This document shows, one piece after another, positions 1 to 6,812 of a DNA stretch of 64,000 bases (positions are counted from its first letter, which is position 1; each line of letters starts with the position of its first letter). The notes beneath the pieces were generated by a model. The model saw only the letters and a list, made by a program, of their open reading frames with translations, ran no database searches and was not told the DNA's origin. The stretch is from Aphelocoma coerulescens (Eukaryota; Chordata; Aves; Passeriformes; Corvidae), in assembly GCF_041296385.1 (NCBI RefSeq), contig NW_027183981.1, forward strand, positions 310,001 through 374,000. The letters are read 5' to 3'. Position numbers and translations under genes: made by a program.

Positions 1-49
1 CGCCCCAATGCCAGAGCCGGACATATGCTGAGGGGGGGCTGGATCAGGC

Positions 50-55
50 TTTATT
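50..55 (-). terminator. Reverse-strand AATAAA poly(A) signal
   Basis: TTTATT on the forward strand (GGCTTTATTGTCC) is AATAAA on the reverse strand. It lies about 45 bp before the GC box/CCAAT element of the neighbouring unit in the direction of reverse-strand transcription. It is kept in every unit. I found no AATAAA or ATTAAA on the forward strand of the unit. A TATGTCC stretch follows it on the reverse strand and could serve as the downstream U/GU element. Confidence 0.4.
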
Positions 56-249
56 GTCCAGCTGCATGCCAGGAGTGAGCACAAAATCTACCTGCATTCT
101 CTGCAGCATGCCATCCTGGAGCAGAGCCATTGCCAAAGGAAGCCGTGAGCCCGTGCCAAGCCAGTGCCGGAGTGGGATCCTAGCAGCACCTGTGGAAGCC
201 GGGAGAGAGGAGCCCACCTGGAGCAGGTTCGTGCAGGATTAATCATCCC

Positions 250-396
250 GTGGCTTCCCACCAGGGTCCTGTTGCTTCCAAAAGGCCCCACAGTGTCACT
301 GTGGCCCCTCGGTTCCACCAGGTTCCATAGCGTCACTGTGGTGCCCAGGGTTCCGTCAGCTTCGCCAGCATCCCCACGGTCTGCAGAGCTCCCCGA
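250..396. repeat. Diverged 5' edge copies of the 75-bp minisatellite (unit 1)
   Basis: 322-396 aligns to the 75-bp consensus without gaps over its last two thirds (AGGGTT, CAGC, ACGGTCT, GAGCTCCCC). The stretch before it (about 271-345) aligns in another register through GTTCCACCAGGTTCCATAGC. These are older copies outside the homogenised core. Confidence 0.75.
288..304. repeat. 17-bp inverted repeat
   Basis: CCACAGTG, one T, CACTGTGG: perfect 8-bp arms around a single base, at the 5' edge of the minisatellite. Constant across units. Confidence 0.7.
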
Positions 397-772
397 GCTT
401 CTGTGGTGTCACAGTGGAGGCAGGGTTGCATCAGGTTCCATAGCATCAGCACGGTCTCCAGGGCTCCCAGAGGTTCTGTGGTGTCACAGTGGAGGCAGGG
501 TTGCATCAGGTTCCATAGCATCACCACAGTCTCCAGGGCTCCCTGAGCTTCTGTGGTGTCACAGTGGAGGCAGGGTTGCATCAGGTTCCATAGCATCAGC
601 ACGGTCTCCAGGGCTCCCAGAGGTTCTGTGGTGTCACAGAGGAGGCAGGGTTGCATCAGGTTCCATAGCATCAGCACGGTCTCCAGGGCTCCAAGAGCTT
701 CTGTGGTGTCACAGAGGAGGCAGGGTTGCATCAGGTTCAATAGCATCAGCACGGTCTCCAGGGCTCCCCTGA
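397..772. repeat. Nested 75-bp minisatellite, five-copy core (unit 1 example)
   Basis: Copies begin at 397, 472, 547, 622 and 697; the last is 76 bp. Each starts GCTTCTGTGG or GGTTCTGTGG and contains TGTCACAG, GCATCAGGTTCCATAGCATC and TCTCCAGGGCTCC. Copies are told apart by GTGG/GAGG after CACA, by CAGCACGG/CACCACAG, and by the last bases (CCCAGA, CCCTGA, CCAAGA). Because 75 is a multiple of three and stops are rare, three of six frames stay open across it as 25-residue repeats, which explains the long open frames here. The core is 376 bp in most units, 377 in units 26-27, 380 in units 4, 5, 13, 14, 20 and 21, and 301 in units 15 and 23. Confidence 0.95.
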
Positions 773-950
773 GCTTCTGTGGTGGTGTCACAGAGGAGCC
801 AGGCTTCCTTGTAGTTCCCCAGCATCACAAAGGCTCTCCTGGGAGCCACGGGTCACAAAGCACCGTGGGCTCTGTGCAGCCCCGCTGTGTCACAATGGCC
901 GCTGGCTTCCACGAGCCCCCGCAGTGTCCCAGTGGGCCCCGTGGCTTTAG
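773..950. repeat. Diverged 3' edge copies of the 75-bp minisatellite (unit 1)
   Basis: 773-847 begins like a normal copy (GCTTCTGTGG, then an extra GTG and TGTCACAGAGG) and then diverges, keeping AGCATCAC, GCTCTCCTGGG and GCC. Further matches (GCTGTGTCACAATGG near 884) suggest one or two still older copies before about 950. Confidence 0.7.
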
Positions 951-1020
951 GAGTGGGTGGCTGGGAGTTGGTGCCAGCGGCTGGGGGAGCAGCAGCAGGG
1001 ACTGTGTGTGGACAGTGCCA

Positions 1021-1038
1021 TGGCCACTTGTGTGGCCA
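1021..1038. repeat. 18-bp inverted repeat
   Basis: TGGCCAC, TTGT loop, GTGGCCA: perfect 7-bp arms that could form a small hairpin in either strand's RNA. Confidence 0.7.
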
Positions 1039-1102
1039 CTGGTGTCTCTGTGCCAGGCACAGCCGTGGTGTGTAACACCGGCTCCGGGTCCTTTGGCTGT
1101 GC

Positions 1103-1111
1103 AGGTGGCAG
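1103..1111 (+). promoter_or_regulatory. CTCF-core-like motif 1
   Basis: TGCAGGTGGCAG matches the AG(G/A)(G/T)GGC(A/G)(C/G) core of the CTCF consensus and two of the five bases before it. It is present once in this part of every unit. Binding is inferred; a weight-matrix score was not computed. Confidence 0.2.
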
Positions 1112-1285
1112 TCACGGCCTGGAGCAGGGCTGCTCCCGGGGGACAGCCTGGGGCAGGAGGCTGCTGGAGATTCATTCCCCACACTCCTTGTCATGAGGTG
1201 CTCAGAGTGATTGGAAAGGCTGTTGGCAGCAGGCAGTTCTCTGGGTTCAAGCTGTGGAGCTGTCAGCGGGAATGCAAAGGCCAAG

Positions 1286-1294
1286 CTGGTGAGC
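1286..1294 (+). other. Forward-strand donor-like site, lost in three units
   Basis: CTG|GTGAGC, with GT at 1289-1290, resembles a vertebrate donor. In units 24, 25 and 28 G1289 is C, which removes the GT. A forward acceptor-like site at 2015-2033 is the nearest partner. Confidence 0.15.
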
Positions 1295-1311
1295 CTTTTG
1301 TCCTGGTGCCT

Positions 1312-1518
1312 TTAGTGTGTGAGCAGTCCCTGGTGCCGTTGTCTTTGGATCCTGAGTGTGGGAGAGGCAAGGCTTAGGATGGTGCGTAGAGCTGAGAAGG
1401 AAAGTGCCGAGAGCAGCGTGTGTGCTGCTGCTTTGAGGGGTGCAGTTGAAGTTGTAGGCAGCAAGAGCTTTCTCAGCTGGCCCTTTTGTGAGCTCTGCTT
1501 TTGCCAGATGACTTCCAT
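1312..1518 (-). other. ATG-initiated small ORF, 68 codons, probably non-coding
   Basis: One of only two frames of 60 or more codons in the unit that begins with a true ATG. The start context is good (A at -3, G at +4). The product is rich in Leu, Ser, Arg and Gln (begins MEVIWQKQ, ends GLLTH) and has no recognisable domain, signal peptide or conserved cysteine pattern. Unit variants give amino-acid changes (T to M in units 4 and 13; R to W in unit 4). Its start lies just inside the possible intron. I see no positive evidence of translation. Confidence 0.1.
1352..1376 (-). other. Splice-acceptor-like site
   Basis: The reverse strand has a pyrimidine-rich tract (CCTTGCCTCTCCCACACTCAG) ending in AG at 1353-1352 and followed by G. 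With the donor at 1523-1522 the intron would be 172 nt. CCTAAG just upstream is only a fair branch-point match. Confidence 0.25.
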
Positions 1519-1521
1519 CTT

Positions 1522-1531
1522 ACCTTCTTAC
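1522..1531 (-). other. Tandem splice-donor-like pair with a polymorphic base
   Basis: Reverse strand reads ATG|GTAAGA then AAG|GTAAGA eight bases later; the GT dinucleotides lie at 1531-1530 and 1523-1522. Both match the GTAAG donor core. Forward-strand position 1525 is T in units 1, 5, 7, 9, 14, 16, 17, 18 and 21 and C elsewhere. The C form changes the second donor from AAG|GT to AGG|GT, weakening the -2 position. Confidence 0.3.
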
Positions 1532-1543
1532 CATCTTAGCCTC

Positions 1544-1753
1544 TCATTTTTGCATATCCCAAACCCCCTTCCAAACATCCAGCAGCTGCTTGTAAAGAAG
1601 AAGTCCTAGAACAAAAAGCCAGTGCTGCCTTTCATAGCCCCTTTGCTGTCTATGAAGTAGAGGAAAGAAGCTAGTGAGACGCACTTTCTTTCTCAACTCC
1701 ATAGAGCGCATCCTTCTCTCAAGGTGGCAGAGTCCTTGGCGGAAGTGAAGCAT
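1544..1753 (-). other. ATG-initiated small ORF, 69 codons, probably non-coding
   Basis: The second true-ATG frame. The start context is weak (C at -3, C at +4). The product begins MLHFRQG, has a basic middle and one short hydrophobic run (WLFVLGLLLY, about residues 45-54) that is too short for a confident membrane segment. It is unchanged in nearly all units, but so is the surrounding DNA, so conservation says nothing about coding. Units 4 and 13 change one Q to H. Confidence 0.1.
1722..1730 (+). promoter_or_regulatory. CTCF-core-like motif 2
   Basis: The same nine-base AGGTGGCAG in the same orientation, about 620 bp after the first. The five upstream bases match the consensus less well here. 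Confidence 0.15.
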
Positions 1754-1765
1754 CTGCAGCTGCAG
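1754..1765. repeat. 12-bp perfect palindrome with two PstI sites
   Basis: CTGCAGCTGCAG is fully self-complementary and contains a central E-box-type CAGCTG. The 8-bp insertion found elsewhere in some units (GCTGCAGC) is the core of this sequence. Confidence 0.6.
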
Positions 1766-2014
1766 TTCAGACTGAGAGATGTGCCAGGACAGGAAACATT
1801 TGCTGACCTTCCCTGTTCCCTGTGCAACATGATTCTCGCATCCCAGTCACTTTCACATACCTTCGGTATCCCTGAGTCCAAGCAGCTAAAGCTCACAGAG
1901 ACAGAAGTGTCAGGAAGGAAAACGTTCCAAAAGCACCCCCTTCTCTTATCAGCATATAAATTGTGCACAACAGGCTGCGGCACCGAACCTTCCTTCTCAG
2001 ATAGACATGCCATC

Positions 2015-2033
2015 ACACTTTTCACTCTTGCAG
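2015..2033 (+). other. Forward-strand acceptor-like site
   Basis: ACTTTTCACTCTTGCAG is a good pyrimidine tract plus CAG, followed by CTCGG. It is constant across units. The forward strand has no poly(A) signal within the unit, which lowers the chance that it is used. Confidence 0.15.
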
Positions 2034-2265
2034 CTCGGTTGAAAAGCTCCAGCAGCTGCTCCCGCAATAGCAAAAGGTTCTAGAAGTGAAAGCCAGTTTG
2101 GGGCTGCACCTTCTCCTTGCCGCATGTAAGCCACACCAAACTCCCTGATGCACTCTGTCCTCCCCTTCTCAAAGGAGTAGACGGTGGCATCAGGACACAC
2201 CTGTGTCCCAGCAGCTGGGTGCCCAGCCGGGAGCAGGAGCAGGGCTGGGGCTGCTCCCAAAGTTG

Positions 2266-2277
2266 CCCCGCCCCAAT
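2266..2277 (-). promoter_or_regulatory. Composite GC box / CCAAT element at the unit boundary
   Basis: CCCCGCCCCAAT on the forward strand reads ATTGGGGCGGGG on the reverse strand: an inverted CCAAT box fused to a perfect Sp1-type GC box. It recurs at every unit boundary, intact in all copies inspected. Such pairs are typical of TATA-less vertebrate promoters (NF-Y plus Sp1 family). I assign it to the reverse strand because the only AATAAA and the best donor/acceptor pair lie on that strand, but both elements work in either direction. Activity is inferred from motifs alone. Confidence 0.4.
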
Positions 2278-4536
2278 GCCAGAGCCGGACATATGCTGAG
2301 GGGGGGCTGGATCAGGCTTTATTGTCCAGCTGCATGCCAGGAGTGAGCACAAAATCTACCTGCATTCTCTGCAGCATGCCATCCTGGAGCAGAGCCATTG
2401 CCAAAGGAAGCCGTGAGCCCGTGCCAAGCCAGTGCCGGAGTGGGATCCTAGCAGCACCTGTGGAAGCCGGGAGAGAGGAGCCCACCTGGAGCAGGTTCGT
2501 GCAGGATTAATCATCCCGTGGCTTCCCACCAGGGTCCTGTTGCTTCCAAAAGGCCCCACAGTGTCACTGTGGCCCCTCGGTTCCACCAGGTTCCATAGCG
2601 TCACTGTGGTGCCCAGGGTTCCGTCAGCTTCGCCAGCATCCCCACGGTCTGCAGAGCTCCCCGAGCTTCTGTGGTGTCACAGTGGAGGCAGGGTTGCATC
2701 AGGTTCCATAGCATCAGCACGGTCTCCAGGGCTCCCAGAGGTTCTGTGGTGTCACAGTGGAGGCAGGGTTGCATCAGGTTCCATAGCATCACCACAGTCT
2801 CCAGGGCTCCCTGAGCTTCTGTGGTGTCACAGTGGAGGCAGGGTTGCATCAGGTTCCATAGCATCAGCACGGTCTCCAGGGCTCCCAGAGGTTCTGTGGT
2901 GTCACAGAGGAGGCAGGGTTGCATCAGGTTCCATAGCATCACCACGGTCTCCAGGGCTCCAAGAGCTTCTGTGTTGTCACAGAGGAGGCAGGGTTGCATC
3001 AGGTTCAATAGCATCAGCACGGTCTCCAGGGCTCCCCTGAGCTTCTGTGGTGGTGTCACAGAGGAGCCAGGCTTCCTTGTAGTTCCCCAGCATCACAAAG
3101 GCTCTCCTGGGAGCCACGGGTCACAAAGCACCGTGGGCTCTGTGCAGCCCCGCTGTGTCACAATGGCCGCTGGCTTCCACGAGCCCCCGCAGTGTCCCAG
3201 TGGGCCCCGTGGCTTTAGGAGTGGGTGGCTGGGAGTTGGTGCCAGCGGCTGGGGGAGCAGCAGCAGGGACTGTGTGTGGACAGTGCCATGGCCACTTGTG
3301 TGGCCACTGGTGTCTCTGTGCCAGGCACAGCCGTGGTGTGTAACACCGGCTCTGGGTCCTTTGGCTGTGCAGGTGGCAGTCACGGCCTGGAGCAGGGCTG
3401 CTCCCGGGGGACAGCCTGGGGCAGGAGGCTGCTGGAGATTCATTCCCCACACTCCTTGTCATGAGGTGCTCAGAGTGATTGGAAAGGCTGTTGGCAGCAG
3501 GCAGTTCTCTGGGTTCAAGCTGTGGAGCTGTCAGCGGGAATGCAAAGGCCAAGCTGGTGAGCCTTTTGTCCTGGTGCCTTTAGTGTGTGAGCAGTCCCTG
3601 GTGCCGTTGTCTTTGGATCCTGAGTGTGGGAGAGGCAAGGCTTAGGATGGTGCGTAGAGCTGAGAAGGAAAGTGCCGAGAGCAGCGTGTGTGCTGCTGCT
3701 TTGAGGGGTGCAGTTGAAGTTGTAGGCAGCAAGAGCTTTCTCAGCTGGCCCTTTTGTGAGCTCTGCTTTTGCCAGATGACTTCCATCTTACCCTCTTACC
3801 ATCTTAGCCTCTCATTTTTGCATATCCCAAACCCCCTTCCAAACATCCAGCAGCTGCTTGTAAAGAAGAAGTCCTAGAACAAAAAGCCAGTGCTGCCTTT
3901 CATAGCCCCTTTGCTGTCTATGAAGTAGAGGAAAGAAGCTAGTGAGACGCACTTTCTTTCTCAACTCCATAGAGCGCATCCTTCTCTCAAGGTGGCAGAG
4001 TCCTTGGCGGAAGTGAAGCATCTGCAGCTGCAGTTCAGACTGAGAGATGTGCCAGGACAGGAAACATTTGCTGACCTTCCCTGTTCCCTGTGCAACATGA
4101 TTCTCGCATCCCAGTCACTTTCATATACCTTCGGTATCCCTGAGTCCAAGCAGCTAAAGCTCACAGAGACAGAAGTGTCAGGAAGGAAAACGTTGCAAAA
4201 GCACCCCCTTCTCTTATCAGCATATAAATTGTGCACAACAGGCTGCGGCACCGAACCTTCCTTCTCAGATAGACATGCCATCACACTTTTCACTCTTGCA
4301 GCTCGGTTGAAAAGCTCCAGCAGCTGCTCCCGCAATAGCAAAAGGTTCTAGAAGTGAAAGCCAGTTTGGGGCTGCACCTTCTCCTTGCCGCATGTAAGCC
4401 ACACCAAACTCCCTGATGCACTCTGTCCTCCCCTTCTCAAAGGAGTAGACGGTGGCATCAGGACACACCTGTGTCCCAGCAGCTGGGTGCCCAGCCGGGA
4501 GAAGGAGCAGGGCTGGGGCTGCTCCCAAAGTTGCCC
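2269..4536 (+). repeat. Macrosatellite unit 2 (2268 bp)
   Basis: Differs from unit 1 at about seven sites: the fourth 75-bp copy has CACCACGG, the fifth has a private GTGTTGTCAC (near 2971), then CTCTGGGT, TACCCTCTT, CATATACC, GTTGCAAAAG (shared only with unit 23) and GAGAAGG at its end. Confidence 0.95.
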
Positions 4537-6812
4537 CGCCCCAATGCCAGAGCCGGACATATGCTGAGGGGGGGCTGGATCAGGCTTTATTGTCCAGCTG
4601 CATGCCAGGAGTGAGCACAAAATCTACCTGCATTCTCTGCAGCATGCCATCCTGGAGCAGAGCCATTGCCAAAGGAAGCCGTGAGCCCGTGCCAAGCCAG
4701 TGCCGGAGTGGGATCCTAGCAGCACCTGTGGAAGCCGGGAGAGAGGAGCCCACCTGGAGCAGGTTCGTGCAGGATTAATCATCCCGTGGCTTCCCACCAG
4801 GGTCCTGTTGCTTCCAAAAGGCCCCACAGTGTCACTGTGGCCCCTCGGTTCCACCAGGTTCCATAGCGTCACTGTGGTGCCCAGGGTTCCGTCAGCTTCG
4901 CCAGCATCCCCACGGTCTGCAGAGCTCCCCGAGCTTCTGTGGTGTCACAGTGGAGGCAGGGTTGCATCAGGTTCCATAGCATCAGCACGGTCTCCAGGGC
5001 TCCCAGAGGTTCTGTGGTGTCACAGTGGAGGCAGGGTTGCATCAGGTTCCATAGCATCACCACAGTCTCCAGGGCTCCCTGAGCTTCTGTGGTGTCACAG
5101 TGGAGGCAGGGTTGCATCAGGTTCCATAGCATCAGCACGGTCTCCAGGGCTCCCAGAGGTTCTGTGGTGTCACAGAGGAGGCAGGGTTGCATCAGGTTCC
5201 ATAGCATCAGCACGGTCTCCAGGGCTCCAAGAGCTTCTGTGGTGTCACAGAGGAGGCAGGGTTGCATCAGGTTCAATAGCATCAGCACGGTCTCCAGGGC
5301 TCCCCTGAGCTTCTGTGGTGGTGTCACAGAGGAGGCAGGCTTCCTTGTAGTTCCCCAGCATCACAAAGGCTCTCCTGGGAGCCACGGGTCACAAAGCACC
5401 GTGGGCTCTGTGCAGCCCCGCTGTGTCACAATGGCCGCTGGCTTCCACGAGCCCCCGCAGTGTCCCAGTGGGCCCCGTGGCTTTAGGAGTGGGTGGCTGG
5501 GAGTTGGTGCCAGCGGCTGGGGGAGCAGCAGCAGGGACTGTGTGTGGACAGTGCCATGGCCACTTGTGTGGCCACTGGTGTCTCTGTGCCAGGCACAGCC
5601 GTGGTGTGTAACACCGGCTCCGGGTCCTTTGGCTGTGCAGGTGGCAGTCACGGCCTGGAGCAGGGCTGCTCCCGGGGGACAGCCTGGGGCAGGAGGCTGC
5701 TGGAGATTCATTCCCCACACGCTGCAGCTCCTTGTCATGAGGTGCTCAGAGTGATTGGAAAGGCTGTTGCCAGCGTGCAGTTCTCTGGGTTCAAGCTGTG
5801 GAGCTGTCAGCGGGAATGCAAAGGCCAAGCTGGTGAGCCTTTTGTCCTGGTGCCTTTAGTGTGTGAGCAGTCCCTGGTGCCGTTGTCTTTGGATCCTGAG
5901 TGTGGGAGAGGCAAGGCTTAGGATGGTGCGTAGAGCTGAGAAGGAAAGTGCCGAGAGCAGCGTGTGTGCTGCTGCTTTGAGGGGTGCAGTTGAAGTTGTA
6001 GGCAGCAAGAGCTTTCTCAGCTGGCCCTTTTGTGAGCTCTGCTTTTGCCAGATGACTTCCATCTTACCCTCTTACCATCTTAGCCTCTCATTTTTGCATA
6101 TCCCAAACCCCCTTCCAAACATCCAGCAGCTGCTTGTAAAGAAGAAGTCCTAGAACAAAAAGCCAGTGCTGCCTTTCATAGCCCCTTTGCTGTCTATGAA
6201 GTAGAGGAAAGAAGCTAGTGAGACGCACTTTCTTTCTCAACTCCATAGAGCGCATCCTTCTCTCAAGGTGGCAGAGTCCTTGGCGGAAGTGAAGCATCTG
6301 CAGCTGCAGTTCAGACTGAGAGATGTGCCAGGACAGGAAACATTTGCTGACCTTCCCTGTTCCCTGTGCAACATGATTCTCGCATCCCAGTCACTTTCAC
6401 ACACCTTCGGTATCCCTGAGTCCAAGCAGCTAAAGCTCACAGAGACAGAAGTGTCAGGAAGGAAAACGTTCCAAAAGCACCCCCTTCTCTTATCAGCATA
6501 TAAATTGTGCACAACAGGCTGCGGCACCGAACCTTCCTTCTCAGATAGACATGCCATCACACTTTTCACTCTTGCAGCTCGGTTGAAAAGCTCCAGCAGC
6601 TGCTCCCGCAATAGCAAAAGGTTCTAGAAGTGAAAGCCAGTTTGGGGCTGCACCTTCTCCTTGCCGCATGTAAGCCACACCAAACTCCCTGATGCACTCT
6701 GTCCTCCCCTTCTCAAAGGAGTAGACGGTGGCATCAGGACACACCTGTGTCCCAGCAGCTGGGTGCCCAGCCGGGAGAAGGAGCAGGGCTGGGGCTGCTC
6801 CCAAAGTTGCCC
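4537..6812 (+). repeat. Macrosatellite unit 3 (2276 bp, 8-bp insertion type)
   Basis: Carries the 8-bp GCTGCAGC insertion at 5721-5728 with the linked GCCAGCGTG state just downstream. It has CACACACC near 6400 and GAGAAGG at its end. A private change gives GGAGGCAGGC near 5331 where other units read GGAGCCAGGC. It begins the block that recurs at units 12-16. Confidence 0.95.

Larger units (their letters stand above)
951..1285. other. GC-rich inter-repeat segment, no gene seen (unit 1)
   Basis: It holds GCAGCAGCAGG and several G-runs, the hairpin at 1021-1038, the first CTCF-like motif and the site of the 8-bp insertion (between 1184 and 1185). Frames crossing it are open but begin at GTG or TTG rather than ATG. 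Confidence 0.7.
50..2265 (-). ncRNA. Hypothetical unit-length reverse-strand transcript (unit 1 example)
   Basis: On the reverse strand the order is CCAAT/GC box (2277-2266), tandem donor-like sites (1531-1522), an acceptor-like site (1376-1352) and AATAAA (55-50). Together they fit a capped, spliced, polyadenylated RNA of about 2.0-2.2 kb whose 3' part crosses the 75-bp repeats. No frame in it has a long ATG-initiated ORF, so it would be non-coding. Motif order is seen; transcription is inferred. The same layout is present in all complete units. Confidence 0.2.
1731..2265. other. Distal segment of the unit, no gene seen (unit 1)
   Basis: Less GC-rich than the rest. A forward frame is open from 1661 to 2083 (141 codons between stops), but its apparent start is GTG and the first ATG lies well inside. 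A forward TATAAA at 1955-1960 has no convincing start-site context. The first reverse ATG after the GC box, at 2190, opens only 36 codons. Confidence 0.6.
1..2268 (+). repeat. Macrosatellite unit 1 (2268 bp, reference type)
   Basis: Used here as the reference for motif positions. Diagnostic states: G at 341, C in CTCCGGGT near 1084, T at 1525 (TACCTTCTT), CACATACC near 1855, GAGCAGG near 2231, five 75-bp minisatellite copies, no 8-bp insertion. Units 7 and 17 look identical to it at every site I compared. Confidence 0.95.

Noticed and set aside
397..772. CRISPR-like array
   Set aside because: The 75-bp periods are contiguous and nearly identical throughout, with no unique spacers, and the sequence is eukaryotic.
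333..791. 152-codon reverse frame of 25-residue repeats as a real repeat protein
   Set aside because: GTG start, no ATG upstream before a stop, no signal peptide or known repeat family, and the copy-number changes track DNA-level events rather than protein constraints.
553..1377. 274-codon forward open frame repeated in most units
   Set aside because: GTG start in the middle of a 75-bp repeat copy, low-complexity 25-residue periodic N-terminus, and overlapping reverse frames of similar quality. It is a by-product of a stop-poor tandem repeat.
1955..1960. Forward TATAAA as a TATA box
   Set aside because: Single six-base match in an AT-richer stretch, no initiator or downstream ORF, and no forward poly(A) signal in the unit.
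1724..2083. Forward frame (119 codons, AESLAEVKHLQLQF) as a coiled-coil gene fragment
   Set aside because: The helical-looking start is short, the start codon is GTG, the rest has no family resemblance, and no matching donor or poly(A) signal was found on this strand. A decayed exon cannot be excluded without a protein search.
1997..2260. Reverse frame with a Leu/Ala-rich start followed by cysteines, resembling a small secreted protein
   Set aside because: The apparent start is TTG, the cysteine spacing fits neither Kazal nor defensin patterns, and the frame is interrupted soon after. Insufficient support.
2221..2265. G-quadruplex in the G-rich stretch before the unit boundary
   Set aside because: Runs of three or more G are too few or too far apart for the usual four-run pattern on either strand.
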